This document shows, one piece after another, positions 33,686-44,101 of a stretch of 62,479 bases of DNA; position 1 is the stretch's first letter; each line of letters starts with the position of its first letter. The DNA comes from Ideonella sp. MAG2 (lineage in GTDB: Bacteria > Pseudomonadota > Gammaproteobacteria > Burkholderiales > Burkholderiaceae_C): the NCBI GenBank assembly GCA_004359425.1, contig PTEU01000006.1, positions 38,509-100,987 on the forward strand, written 5' to 3'. Both the position numbers and the translations under genes were made by a program. The notes beneath the pieces are model-generated. The model made no database searches. It was given only the letters and a program-made list of their open reading frames with translations, and was not told the DNA's origin.

Positions 33686-34636
33686 TCACCGGCCTGTCGT
33701 GTTGCTGGGGGCTGTGCTGGCCGCCGCAGGCGGGGGCGCGTCGCCTGCGGCGCCGAAGACCTTGCCTTGAGAGCTGGACTTGCCGCCTAAGCCGTACAAC
33801 ACCTGCACTTCAGGCGTCGGTGGAGGGGCGGGCCGGGTACGAGGAGTTGCCCTGGGCAAGGCGGCAGGGCCACCCCCTTCCAAGAGGCTCACGTCCACTT
33901 CTTCAACCGCTCCGGCAGGTTTGTCTTTGGGGTTGCGCAGCAGCGCCGTGATCTTGCCCATCTCGCGCGCGCTGATCACGTTGCGGGCTTGCTCGGGCGT
34001 GGTGTTGAGGGTCACAGTGCTGTAGCGTCGCGACTCGCCCGTTCTAGGGTCATTGGCCACGCGCTGCCCGGTGGCCATGACTTCAACACCCAGCAGGACA
34101 GGCACAGGGGCGGCGTGGCGGCCGCCTTGGTTGGTGGTCAGCAACAGGTCGATCAAGTCGCCGGGTTCGACCAAGCCGGAGATGGAACTGATCTCGTCGA
34201 CCTGCATGGTCACGGCACGGCGGCCCGGCTCCACCCGGGCCGAGAAGGTGGCGGCTCCACCTTGGATCAAACTCGGCAAAATCATCTCACCGGCTTTGAT
34301 GGGGTAGGCCAGCAGCTTGCCCTCCACGCGGGAAAAGTCTTCCGCTTTCAGGGCCAGGGAGTGCGAATACTCGACAGGAACCTCGCGCGCGGCCACGGTT
34401 TCTTGGGAGATGGCATCGCCTCTGGACAAAGGCCTCTTGGCCACCATCATCTGCACCTTGATGCCGCTGGCCAAATTGGCCTGGGCGGCAATGGCTGCCT
34501 TTTGGCGGTTCAAGTAGCTCAGGCTGAGCATGGCCGCAGCACCGCCCAACACCAGGGCCACCACCAAAATGACCCAGGTACGCCGTGTGGCACCTTGGGT
34601 GGACTTGTGGGAGGGAGAAGCAGTGGGTGCATTCAC
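33686..34636 (-). CDS. rcpC: Flp pilus assembly protein RcpC/CpaB
   Basis: A 316-residue protein with one N-terminal transmembrane helix (about 20-42) and a periplasmic SAF/RcpC domain (LASGIKVQMMVAKRPLSRGD; EISSISGLVEPGDLIDLLL). CpaB/RcpC proteins stabilise the secretin and help assemble the pilus channel. The C-terminus is Pro-rich. It is 45 bp upstream of rcpA on the same strand, as in most tad loci. Confidence 0.92.
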   Translation of the reverse strand: MNAPTASPSHKSTQGATRRTWVILVVALVLGGAAAMLSLSYLNRQKAAIAAQANLASGIKVQMMVAKRPLSRGDAISQETVAAREVPVEYSHSLALKAEDFSRVEGKLLAYPIKAGEMILPSLIQGGAATFSARVEPGRRAVTMQVDEISSISGLVEPGDLIDLLLTTNQGGRHAAPVPVLLGVEVMATGQRVANDPRTGESRRYSTVTLNTTPEQARNVISAREMGKITALLRNPKDKPAGAVEEVDVSLLEGGGPAALPRATPRTRPAPPPTPEVQVLYGLGGKSSSQGKVFGAAGDAPPPAAASTAPSNTTGR

Positions 34637-34678
34637 AACAAAGGCTCAAAAAATTAACAGGACGGACGGGGCAGTATC

Positions 34679-34876
34679 TCAAGTCGGCAAAGACAGGGCG
34701 TAGCTGAAGCGCTTGTACGCCTCCACCAAGGCCGCCAACATTTGATCCAAGACCGAGGTTTTATCGTCATAGGGGATGAGCAAGACGATGGCGAAGGCGA
34801 CCAGAATAATCACATATTCGATCATGGTCTGGCCCCGCTCGGCTCGCCGCTGGCGGATTTTCAATGTCGGAATCAT
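34679..34876 (-). CDS. Small Flp/TadE-like pilin
   Basis: A 65-residue protein with RRAERGQTMIEYVIILVAFA, a Flp-type prepilin motif (cleavage expected after the Gly, with a Glu-Tyr pair four residues on) followed by a single hydrophobic helix and a short polar tail. It could be a second Flp pilin or a minor pilin. It lies between an unknown secreted protein and rcpC in the tad operon. Confidence 0.82.
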   Translation of the reverse strand: MIPTLKIRQRRAERGQTMIEYVIILVAFAIVLLIPYDDKTSVLDQMLAALVEAYKRFSYALSLPT

Positions 34877-34881
34877 CGGGC

Positions 34882-35679
34882 TCAGCCTCCCGCAACAGTG
34901 ACCAAAAATACGGCAGTATGCCCCTGCGAATCCAGCGTGATGGTGGCGGTGGCCTCGCGACCATCACCCCGAAAGTACAGCATTTCACCAGGTTTGCTGC
35001 TGCCGGAAGGGCTGGAGGAGGTTTGCCGCTCAAGCGCATAGCCTTCGCCTTTGAGCATACCTACTAAATGGCTTGAATTGATGGCCATAGAACTGGTATT
35101 CGTGAAGAGTAGCTGCATACTTTTGCGCGAGCCGTCCACGCTTGTGCTGTGACTCTTGATCACCGACCCCACCGGCAATCGCTCTTGCAGCTTGGTGAGC
35201 CGGGCGCGGTAGTCCTCTCGCGTCTCGGCGGCCGTGCGCATATCGGTGATGCCAATCAGGCCACGGGTGCCCGGAAATGTGGCCTCTATCTGCACCGTCA
35301 CAAAAAAACCATCCATGTACTTGGCCAAAACCATGGCCCTGCCTTGGGCACTTCGGGCTACTGGCTGGCCTAAGCTCTTCTCAAACCAAGCTGTGACTGC
35401 ACCGGGCTTATCGGGGCTGACAAAGCCAAAAGACCGCATGGGCGTGCCGTTATGGACCATGGGGCCACCCATGTCCTGGGCCACCGCACGCGGCGGCAGG
35501 GCAATGCTCGGCCAAGCCTGGCAAAGCTGGGGCAGCAACCCCATAGCGCTCAGCAGCAGCCCCATGGCCCAGTGGCTCAGGCCAGCGCCTGCGCGGAAGC
35601 GGCTCACGCCAGACGGGAACCACCATCTCCTGGGAGCGATGGTGCTGAATACTGCAAAAGGTCGCACCGCAGGCGTCAC
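34882..35679 (-). CDS. Secreted protein of unknown function in the tad operon
   Basis: I do not recognise the family. A hydrophobic stretch (MGLLLSAMGLLPQLCQA, about residues 39-55) looks like a signal peptide; if so, the ATG near 35565 may be the real start, rather than the GTG at 35679. The mature part has no Cys and is rich in Ser, Thr and Gly, with a block DGFFVTVQIEATFPGTRGLIGI that may form a beta sheet. It directly follows a TadE-like gene and precedes the small pilin, so an extracytoplasmic role in pilus assembly is likely. Confidence 0.7.
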   Translation of the reverse strand: MTPAVRPFAVFSTIAPRRWWFPSGVSRFRAGAGLSHWAMGLLLSAMGLLPQLCQAWPSIALPPRAVAQDMGGPMVHNGTPMRSFGFVSPDKPGAVTAWFEKSLGQPVARSAQGRAMVLAKYMDGFFVTVQIEATFPGTRGLIGITDMRTAAETREDYRARLTKLQERLPVGSVIKSHSTSVDGSRKSMQLLFTNTSSMAINSSHLVGMLKGEGYALERQTSSSPSGSSKPGEMLYFRGDGREATATITLDSQGHTAVFLVTVAGG

Positions 35680-36546
35680 TCAGTTGGGCTTCAACCGGTC
35701 CGGAGGTGCCACTTCTTTCCAGCGTTCAAGTTTGCCAATGTCAGGGCCGCGCAGTGGGCCGGGGGCCTCAATTTGCTGCACCACTTTGTCGATTTGATCC
35801 GTGGTGTATTGGGTATAAGGGTTGGTCAGGGTCAAGCCCTGAGAGGGAAACACCCAGGCGAACACATCGTCCTCTCGGGTTGCCATTTGGCGGATGACTT
35901 GATCCGGATCTTTGGCGGTCCACGGTGAGGTCAAGGTCGTGGTGCGGGCCGATAGCTTCATGTCCAGGGTGTCAAAGGGCGCAAAGCTCGTGCCCATGAA
36001 CCCAGGTGAGCGAGCCGGGAGTCGGTTCAAGCGCACCTCTACCGTGGCGGTGTAGAGGCCTCGGCCTTTCAAGCCCAGATACCGCGACTCCATGCCACCT
36101 CCCATGAACGGGTTGCGGTCTTTGGTGAAGGCATCGGTGGTCGGGTCGAAACCACCAGCCGTCCCCAGGCCTGTGCCATTGGGGCCGTACTTGACGGCCA
36201 CGGCCGCACTCGGGTTGGGCAGCAAGGCTTGGTGAGTCGGGTCCGTCCAATTGAAGGGGCCTGTGGCCGGGCTGCTGGGGTTGGAGACGATTTGGCTGTC
36301 GTGAACCCCAAAAAACCGGTTCTGTACTTCGGCGGCAATTTTCTCTTCAGGCCGCCAGTTGCCCGAGTCGTCAGACTGGGTGCGGGCCTCAAAGGCCACG
36401 TAGCGGCTGGCCATCTGGGTTTGATGCTGGGCGTCTTGATACTTGGCGATCATGGGCATCAAGAGCAAAAAAGGCAAGATGACCCCGGCCAGCAAGACCA
36501 GGAACTCCGTCATGGCCTGTCCGCCAATGCTCAAAGGGTTTCGCAT
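35680..36546 (-). CDS. TadE/TadF-like pseudopilin
   Basis: A 288-residue protein whose start, GGQAMTEFLVLLAGVILPFL, has the prepilin-type motif (Gly-x-x-x-Thr-Glu-Phe) followed by one membrane helix. The remainder is periplasmic, with no recognised domain. It overlaps the upstream TadG-like gene by 16 bp and is immediately followed by the unknown secreted protein. A minor pilin or assembly role is inferred from this context. Confidence 0.78.
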   Translation of the reverse strand: MRNPLSIGGQAMTEFLVLLAGVILPFLLLMPMIAKYQDAQHQTQMASRYVAFEARTQSDDSGNWRPEEKIAAEVQNRFFGVHDSQIVSNPSSPATGPFNWTDPTHQALLPNPSAAVAVKYGPNGTGLGTAGGFDPTTDAFTKDRNPFMGGGMESRYLGLKGRGLYTATVEVRLNRLPARSPGFMGTSFAPFDTLDMKLSARTTTLTSPWTAKDPDQVIRQMATREDDVFAWVFPSQGLTLTNPYTQYTTDQIDKVVQQIEAPGPLRGPDIGKLERWKEVAPPDRLKPN

Positions 36547-37955
36547 ATCCCCCCCGCGCCTTGGATATTGCGGGCCGCGTTGACTTCACCGCAGGGGTTT
36601 GCCAAGCGGGTGTGCCAAAAAGGGTTGAATAGATTGGGCCGCTCCTCCGTGCCGGATTCTTTGTTCAGGCGCGCCTCACCATCGCGACGGAAAAAGGTTT
36701 CCGTCTTGGACACGGCCACCATCTCGCCCGTGCCACCCGCAGGCTTGGCCTTGTAGGCATTCAGGCGCTCGGTGGGCTCGATGATGGAGCGGCCTTCGGA
36801 GGTCATGGTGTCGGAGACTTGGCGCGTCACGCGGATGGCAAAGCCCATGCGAAGTTTGTCATCCTCCCCTGGCCTGTCATTCATCAGTCGCGGGTGAAGG
36901 TCAAAATAGTCGGGGATACCGGCATAGCCACTGCCGCCTGCCGCACCACTGCCAAAGGAGTTTCTGCCAAACAAAACCCGCCTGCGCTGGGGTGTGCTGC
37001 AATCCTCAAAGCTGTAATACTCTTCCACCAACTCGTCCTCAGAGGTCCAGCGGGCGAAGCCTGGAGGGCCGGGCGCATCGAGGTTGCCAGAGTTGCCGTC
37101 TTCCGAGATCCAGGTCTTGCCACGGCGAATGAGCTTGTCTTTCATGCCAGCGCAAAAAGGGCTGTCGGCTTCGCTTTCCCAGCCGCGTTGCAGCGGGTCG
37201 TTGGCCGGTGCCTTGGGGTCGGCAATGCCAATGAACGGGTCTTTAGATTGTGCGGCCAACACGGTGCTCAGCATGCGGCCACGGTCTTGGCCACCCATGA
37301 TGCGCACAAAGCCATCTTCGCTGTAGCGCCAGTCTTCCTCGGAGTCGGCAGGGCCTAGGCTGTCAGACATCAGCTCAGCTCGGGGTGGATTGCCGTCGTT
37401 GGCGTAAGAGGTTGCCAGCACATTGTCAACAGCGTCCGCACGCGCCTTGCGCAGTACCTGAAACGCTATCAACTGGGAATAGGCCACGGTGTAGAGATTG
37501 CGCTGGTCAGACAAACCCGTGAGCGCACCCAGTACACCGCTGTCGACCAACTCGCCCTGCATTTGTGGAGCATGTTGCTGGGCCGCCGCCACAGGCGCGA
37601 TCATTTCAGGATACTTGGTGGACAGCAGGACGATGGCGTCTTCGCCCGCCGTGTTGAGCATGGTCAACCAAGATTGCAGGCTGTTCATCTGCGCAATGGC
37701 GATGGTATTGCCCACAATCACCCGGTTGGCGTAGGAGACGTAATTCAGGGTTCTGGCTTCCAACACCCCGGCGGCGTAAGCGGCGGCATCGGTGGTATTG
37801 ACCAGCTTGGTCTTCTCACGGATCAACTGGCCCGAATTGAAGACAAAGAAAAGCATTGCGGCGGCCACGGCCGCCACAAAAATTCCGAAGACCAACACCT
37901 GGCCGCGCTGGGCGCGGCGCAGGGGCGGCCTGATGTGGGGAAGGTAAACGGGCAT
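36531..37955 (-). CDS. TadG-like pilus assembly protein
   Basis: A 474-residue protein with RRAQRGQVLVFGIFVAAVAA, a TadE/G-like N-terminal helix, followed by DAAAYAAGVLEARTLNYVSYANR, a pattern typical of TadG-family proteins. The large C-terminal part is extracytoplasmic and has no recognisable von Willebrand domain. I chose the ATG at 37955, which has GAGAG just before it; an upstream in-frame start at 37997 is weaker. Second gene after flp in the minus-strand locus. Confidence 0.8.
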   Translation of the reverse strand: MPVYLPHIRPPLRRAQRGQVLVFGIFVAAVAAAMLFFVFNSGQLIREKTKLVNTTDAAAYAAGVLEARTLNYVSYANRVIVGNTIAIAQMNSLQSWLTMLNTAGEDAIVLLSTKYPEMIAPVAAAQQHAPQMQGELVDSGVLGALTGLSDQRNLYTVAYSQLIAFQVLRKARADAVDNVLATSYANDGNPPRAELMSDSLGPADSEEDWRYSEDGFVRIMGGQDRGRMLSTVLAAQSKDPFIGIADPKAPANDPLQRGWESEADSPFCAGMKDKLIRRGKTWISEDGNSGNLDAPGPPGFARWTSEDELVEEYYSFEDCSTPQRRRVLFGRNSFGSGAAGGSGYAGIPDYFDLHPRLMNDRPGEDDKLRMGFAIRVTRQVSDTMTSEGRSIIEPTERLNAYKAKPAGGTGEMVAVSKTETFFRRDGEARLNKESGTEERPNLFNPFWHTRLANPCGEVNAARNIQGAGGICETL

Positions 37956-38037
37956 CTCTCGAAATGACAGATTTACATGAAACCCATGTAGATTCAAAAG
38001 GACTGCCGAAGACCTTCAGATGACTTCAAACCACCAA

Positions 38038-38316
38038 TTACTGGTTGGTGTTGTAGTTCGCCAGGGTCTTCTTGATCTTGGCATCTGTATCAGCGGCCTT
38101 ACCTTCGGTTTCTGCGCGGTCATTCGATGCCTTGGCTTCGGTTGCAGCGCCGCCGACTTCAGCGGCGATCGAAGCGGTTTGGTTACGCACGGTGCTGCCG
38201 AAGAACTGGTAAGTGATGATCGCAGCCACGGCGATCAGGGCGACGATGATGATGTACTCGGTCATGCCCTGGCCACGTTGGGTGGAGCGGGCTTGCTTGG
38301 CGATTTGCTTGAACAT
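38038..38316 (-). CDS. flp: Flp type IVb pilin
   Basis: A 92-residue major-pilin candidate. RGQGMTEYIIIVALIAVAA is the Flp prepilin motif; cleavage is expected after the Gly before MTEY. The mature part has an unusually Ala/Lys/Glu-rich tail (AATEAKASNDRAETEGKAA) longer than in standard 50-60-residue Flp proteins. GAAAGG-like ribosome site (GAAAGGT) precedes the ATG at 38316. It is the first gene of the tad locus and is likely the most strongly expressed; its promoter should lie in 38317-38560, where I see no convincing consensus. Confidence 0.92.
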   Translation of the reverse strand: MFKQIAKQARSTQRGQGMTEYIIIVALIAVAAIITYQFFGSTVRNQTASIAAEVGGAATEAKASNDRAETEGKAADTDAKIKKTLANYNTNQ

Positions 38317-38560
38317 GGTGAAACCTTTCAGGTAGAGATTCAAAGAAATGAAAAAGACTCTGAGTCAGCGCGATGTCTTAATACGAACTGCGTCGCGATG
38401 CAGCGAGCCGAAAACGTTGGTGCGGAATGAATTCTATGGGGGCCTTTGCCGCCACAGCATGATCATGGCACGGTATGGCGTGCGGTGCGTCACGAACTCA
38501 TTCAAATCGTGGCCTCAACCAGGTGCTCGGTTTGGCCGATAGCGGCCAGCATTTTGCCGG

Positions 38561-39709
38561 TCAGCCCCCGCAAGTGTGACGTATGCCCGCCAAGAGCGTG
38601 CGGGCAGATGTCTCCCAACTGAATTGCTGGCATTTCGCCAGGCCTGCGGTGGCCAATGCGCTGGCCTGCCGGGGCTTGGCCAGCAAGCTGCTTAAGCTTG
38701 CCGCTAGGCCTGGGGCGTCCTGGGGGTCCACCAGCAAGGCAGCGTCTCCCGCCACCTCGGGCAGAGAGGTGGTGTTGGAGGTGATGACTGGCACGCCGCT
38801 GGCCATGGCCTCCAGCACGGGCATGCCAAAGCCCTCTGCAAAGGTGGGATAAACAAAGACTTGAGCATGACGCAACACGGCGGGCAGTTGGGTATCGCTC
38901 ACAGTTTCGAGGACCTTGACTCTACCGTTAAGCCCCAAGGACGCGATGCTCTCAAACACTGCATCATGTCGAAAATCTCGTTGACCCACGATGACCAAGG
39001 GTGGGGCGTCGGCCGCTAAGCTGGCATAGGCCGTCAACAAAGTGACATGGTTTTTGCGAGGCTCCAAGCGCCCGACTGTCAACACATAACGGCCGGGCTC
39101 TAGGCCCAAGCTGCGCACCACCGCAGCTCCCTCTTGACCCGGGTAAAAGCGCCGGTGATCCACCGCATTGGGGGTGACGTGAATGGCCTCGGGGTTCAGG
39201 CCATATTGGCGAGCCATCTCCTGGCGGGAGTAGTCACTCACGGTCAGCAGCAGCGCAGACCGACGCGCAGCTCGGGCGCAGAAATAGTGCATTTGCCGCG
39301 CGAAGGCAGGTTCGAAGTATTGAGGGTGAGTCTCGAACAGCACATCGTGGATGGTGCAGGCATAGCGCCCCCAACTCAGCAGCGGTAGCTTGTATTGCAT
39401 GTGCAGCAGGTCCAGCCGGTGCCGCCATTGCAGCCAGGGCAGTTGCAGGCCCAGCCGGACGGGGCCCGGGCGCTTGGGCATGCGAACTAGCGAGACATGG
39501 GGGGCAGAGAACTCGGCATGCGCTTGTTGCAGGCTGGCCGTGCCATCCAAAAAAAATAGAAAGTCGATGTCTGGGGCCAGCGCAATGGCCGCGCGGTAAA
39601 GGCCCAGGATGTGGCTGCGTGAACCTTGAAACAGTTCATCCCACACATGAAAGTCCACCCCCAGGCGAATGCGGCGGGTGGGGGAGGGCGGGGGCGGGGT
39701 CATGGACAC
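38561..39709 (-). CDS. Glycosyltransferase family 4 (mannosyltransferase-like)
   Basis: A 382-residue GT4 enzyme with the usual two Rossmann-like halves. Motifs include TPNAVDHRRFYPG, LTVGRLEPRKNHVTLL and the donor-binding PTFAEGFGMPVLEAMASGVPV. Closest in style to bacterial mannosyltransferases of the WbdB/MtfB type. It lies on the minus strand upstream of flp and is separated from the exopolysaccharide locus by the tad genes; it may glycosylate a surface polymer or pilin, but there is no direct evidence. Confidence 0.9.
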   Translation of the reverse strand: MSMTPPPPSPTRRIRLGVDFHVWDELFQGSRSHILGLYRAAIALAPDIDFLFFLDGTASLQQAHAEFSAPHVSLVRMPKRPGPVRLGLQLPWLQWRHRLDLLHMQYKLPLLSWGRYACTIHDVLFETHPQYFEPAFARQMHYFCARAARRSALLLTVSDYSRQEMARQYGLNPEAIHVTPNAVDHRRFYPGQEGAAVVRSLGLEPGRYVLTVGRLEPRKNHVTLLTAYASLAADAPPLVIVGQRDFRHDAVFESIASLGLNGRVKVLETVSDTQLPAVLRHAQVFVYPTFAEGFGMPVLEAMASGVPVITSNTTSLPEVAGDAALLVDPQDAPGLAASLSSLLAKPRQASALATAGLAKCQQFSWETSARTLLAGIRHTCGG

Positions 39710-39782
39710 GAAAGAGGCAGTAAAAAGAGGGGTCTGGCAACGATCGGCCCAGGGCGGACTGGACGAACATCATTGCGCAGGT

Positions 39783-40460
39783 TCAAGGGTGCAGTGTGCC
39801 AGTTTGGGGGCTTCGCTTGGCATCCAACAGCACGATCAAAGCGCCTGCCCCGCCGTCGGGTCCGCTGGCCTGGGTGAAGGCGATCACCTCTCGCCTCTGG
39901 GCCAACCATCGCTGCACCTTGGCTTTCAAAACCGGTTGTCGGCCTGGCGAGCCATGCCCTTTGCCATGCACCACTCGCAGGCAGCGGCGGCCTTGCCGGT
40001 GGGCCGTGAGGATGAAATGGGCCACGGCATCCCGGGCTTCATCGCGCCGCAGTCCATGCAGGTCGATCTCGCCTTGAAGAGCCCACTGGCCCCGGCGCAG
40101 CCGTGCCAGCACATCCTCTGACACCTCGGGTCGGCGGTAGCTCAGGCCGTCGTCGGTCAAGAGCAGGGATTCCAGGTCCACCTCGTCCGAGAGTGCCGCT
40201 CGCAAGGCGGCCGCTTCGTCGGCCAGGGTTTGCCGGGGCTCCGGGGTCGGGTTGCGGCGGGCCAGCTCAGCCCTGCCCTTGTCTTTGAGCAAGGCGACCG
40301 GCCCCACACTCAAGGCAAAAAGCTGGCGCTCGCGCAGCAAGCGGGCCGCCTCGGCCGCCTCCTGGGCTTGCCGAGCTTCTTCTTGCAGGCGAGCTTGTTT
40401 CAGCGCTTGCCGCACTGTGCCCAGCTCTTTCCAGTCTTTCACCGTCACCATGGGCGGCAT
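39783..40460 (-). CDS. Smr domain protein
   Basis: A 225-residue protein with a charged, coiled-coil-like N-terminal half (QARLQEEARQAQEAAEAARLL) and a C-terminal Smr domain with DLHGLRRDEA and the VHGKGHGS loop. Smr domains are nucleases or nucleic-acid binders related to the MutS2 C-terminus; this size fits the YdaL/SmrA group. Ends at 39783; radC lies just upstream on the same strand. Confidence 0.9.
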   Translation of the reverse strand: MPPMVTVKDWKELGTVRQALKQARLQEEARQAQEAAEAARLLRERQLFALSVGPVALLKDKGRAELARRNPTPEPRQTLADEAAALRAALSDEVDLESLLLTDDGLSYRRPEVSEDVLARLRRGQWALQGEIDLHGLRRDEARDAVAHFILTAHRQGRRCLRVVHGKGHGSPGRQPVLKAKVQRWLAQRREVIAFTQASGPDGGAGALIVLLDAKRSPQTGTLHP

Positions 40461-40496
40461 GATGCCTGTTTTGCCGAGCAGGCGTGTCTCAGAGGC

Positions 40497-41171
40497 CTAC
40501 ATCAAGCCTCTTTCTGCCAGGCTGACCACCTCGCCGCTGCCTACCACCATGTGGTCTAGCACACGCACATCCACCAGGGCCAGGGCGGATTGGATGGACT
40601 TGGTGAGGAACTCGTCGGCCCGTGAGGGCTCGGCCACCCCCGAGGGGTGGTTGTGCGCCAGGATGACGGCGGCGGCGTTCAAGTCCATTGCCCGCCGCAC
40701 CAGTTCGCGTGGGTAGACGCTGGTTTGGCTCAGCGTGCCCTGAAACAGCTCTTGCCAGGCGATGAGCCGGTGCTGGGCGTCTAGAAACATCACGGCAAAG
40801 ACCTCGCGGTCTTGCCCGCCAAGTTGCAGAGCCGCGTAATCCTTGACCCGCTGCACGGTGTCAAACGCTGGCTTTTGCTGCAACTGCTGGGCCAGGGCGC
40901 GCCGAGAAATCTCCAGCACCGCGCTCACCTCGGCCCGCTTGGCGGGGCCCAAGCCCTTGATGCCGCGTATGTCCTCGGCGCTGCAATGCAAAAGGCCTCC
41001 AAAACCGTTGAACCGCGAGAGCAGCGCATCGGCCATGTCCAACACCCCCATGCCGCGGGTGCCGGTGCGCAGCAGCAAGGCCAGAAGCTCGGCATCGGCC
41101 AGCGCGCCAGGGCCATGGGCCAAGAGCTTTTCACGGGGCCGCAAGGCCTTGGGTAGATCCTTGATGGTCAT
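40497..41171 (-). CDS. radC: DNA repair-associated protein RadC
   Basis: A 224-residue RadC/YicR protein. It has an N-terminal helix-hairpin-helix region ([13 protein letters not shown]) and a C-terminal MPN/JAMM metal-binding domain with E...HNHPSG.AEPS.AD, all metal ligands present. The biochemical role remains unsettled. The gene is divergent from the FKBP gene at 41272, leaving a 100-bp promoter region for both. Confidence 0.95.
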   Translation of the reverse strand: MTIKDLPKALRPREKLLAHGPGALADAELLALLLRTGTRGMGVLDMADALLSRFNGFGGLLHCSAEDIRGIKGLGPAKRAEVSAVLEISRRALAQQLQQKPAFDTVQRVKDYAALQLGGQDREVFAVMFLDAQHRLIAWQELFQGTLSQTSVYPRELVRRAMDLNAAAVILAHNHPSGVAEPSRADEFLTKSIQSALALVDVRVLDHMVVGSGEVVSLAERGLM

Positions 41172-41271
41172 GTTTCCTCCCTGTTTTGGGGTCGGTACAC
41201 CGGTGGTGCCCGGGGCCTCGCGTGGGCCACCCCTAAAATCGCCTCCAGCGTATCAGTTTGAGGTCGTGCTT

Positions 41272-41715
41272 GTGAATACCATTCAGCCAGGGTCTTTCCT
41301 GACTCTGCATTACCGGCTTGCCGGCCCGGATGGGGCCGATGTGGTCACGACTTTTCATGACAAGCCCGCGACGCTGTCGCTGGGGGCCGGTCAACTGGCC
41401 CCGGCTATCGAGGCGAAATTGCTGGGGCTGGCGGAAGGGGCTCAGGCCACGTTCACCTTGGCGCCCGGCGAGGCGTTTGGCGAACGCAGCGCTGACATGG
41501 TGCAGCGCTTAAAGCGTAGCGCCTTGGAGGGCATGGCCGACCCGGATGCGGAGTACGACGTGGGCGATGTGGTGGAGTTCCCGACCCCTGATGGGCGCGG
41601 GCGCTTTGCCGGTGTTTTGCAGGCCCAGGGCGAGGGCTGGTTGGAGTTCGACTTCAACCACCCCTTGGCAGGCAAGGCGGTGACCTTTGAAGTCCAGATC
41701 ATTGGAGTGATGTGA
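41272..41715 (+). CDS. FKBP-type peptidyl-prolyl isomerase, SlpA type
   Basis: A 147-residue FKBP with an inserted IF (insert-in-flap) domain, as in SlpA/Sly[17 protein letters not shown], then [19 protein letters not shown] and [10 protein letters not shown], with the flap insert around [11 protein letters not shown] and the final strand [16 protein letters not shown]. It starts with GTG. Metal-binding tail of SlyD is absent, so SlpA is the better match. It overlaps ispH (TGATG), the standard slpA-ispH arrangement in proteobacteria. Confidence 0.9.
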   Translation: MNTIQPGSFLTLHYRLAGPDGADVVTTFHDKPATLSLGAGQLAPAIEAKLLGLAEGAQATFTLAPGEAFGERSADMVQRLKRSALEGMADPDAEYDVGDVVEFPTPDGRGRFAGVLQAQGEGWLEFDFNHPLAGKAVTFEVQIIGVM

Positions 41716-42695
41716 TGAGCCAGACCGCCATGACGGATGCCGAGGTTTTGCTGGCCGAGCCGCGCGGCTTTTGTGCGGGGGTCGACCGCGCGATTGAAAT
41801 TGTGGAGCGGGCATTGGTGCGCTTCGGCCGTCCCATCTACGTGCGTCACGAGATCGTCCACAACACCTATGTGGTGAATGACCTCAAGGCCAAAGGTGCC
41901 ATCTTTATCGAAGACCTGGCCGATGTGCCGCCCGGCGCGACCTTGGTGTTTTCGGCCCATGGCGTCTCGCAAGCGGTGCGGCAAGAGGCAGCCACGCGCG
42001 GTTTTCAGGTGTTTGACGCCACCTGCCCCTTGGTCACCAAGGTGCATGTGGAGGTGGCCAAGCTTTCCAAAGAGGGCTATGAGTTCATCATGATTGGCCA
42101 CAAGGGCCACCCCGAGGTTGAGGGCACCATGGGCCAGTTGCATGAGGGCATTTATTTGGTAGAGGACGTGGCAGACGTGGCCCACGCACCCGTCACCCGC
42201 CCCGACAAGTTGGCCGTGGTGACGCAGACCACCCTCAGCGTGGACGATGCGGCCGAAATCTTGAGCGCGGTCAAGGCCCGCTTTCCGTTGGTGCGCGAGC
42301 CTAAGAAGCAAGACATCTGCTATGCCACGCAGAACCGCCAAGATGCGGTCAAGCTGCTGGCACCGCAGGTGGATGTGGTGGTGGTGGTGGGCAGCCCCAC
42401 CAGTTCCAACTCCAACCGCCTGCGCGAACTGGCCGAACGCCTGGGCACGCCCGCCTATATGGTGGACGGCGCTGACGACCTTCAGGCCACCTGGTTTGAG
42501 GGACGCCAGCGCGTGGGCCTGACGGCGGGTGCCTCGGCCCCGGATGTGCTGGTGCAGCAAGTCATTGCACGCCTACGTGAGTTGGGCGCGCTGGCTGTGC
42601 GCCGCCTGCCGGGGGTGGAGGAGACCATTGAGTTCCCTTTGCCCAAAGGTTTGGGTGATAAGTCGATGGCTGAATTTGCGGCCTCGCGATCTTGA
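41715..42695 (+). CDS. ispH: 4-hydroxy-3-methylbut-2-enyl diphosphate reductase IspH
   Basis: The last enzyme of the MEP isoprenoid pathway (326 aa), making IPP and DMAPP. The three cluster cysteines are in [17 protein letters not shown] and DICYATQNR. Other hallmarks are HGVS, TQTTLS and [11 protein letters not shown]. The intact ispH shows that this organism relies on the MEP route, which makes the broken dxs at 53208 surprising. Coupled to the FKBP gene upstream, 104 bp before serS. Confidence 0.97.
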   Translation: MSQTAMTDAEVLLAEPRGFCAGVDRAIEIVERALVRFGRPIYVRHEIVHNTYVVNDLKAKGAIFIEDLADVPPGATLVFSAHGVSQAVRQEAATRGFQVFDATCPLVTKVHVEVAKLSKEGYEFIMIGHKGHPEVEGTMGQLHEGIYLVEDVADVAHAPVTRPDKLAVVTQTTLSVDDAAEILSAVKARFPLVREPKKQDICYATQNRQDAVKLLAPQVDVVVVVGSPTSSNSNRLRELAERLGTPAYMVDGADDLQATWFEGRQRVGLTAGASAPDVLVQQVIARLRELGALAVRRLPGVEETIEFPLPKGLGDKSMAEFAASRS

Positions 42696-42760
42696 GTCCT
42701 GGCCGCCCCGACTTTGAACACTGAGCAAGCGCCGCGTCTGCCCCCTGCGGTCTGAGCTGA

Positions 42761-44095
<1,335 letters not shown>

Positions 44096-44101
44096 AGACG
44101 G

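Noticed and set aside
38344..38560. Sigma-54 promoter (TGGCAC...) before flp
   Set aside because: The TGGCAC at 38464 is on the plus strand, the wrong direction for flp, and lacks a properly spaced GC box.
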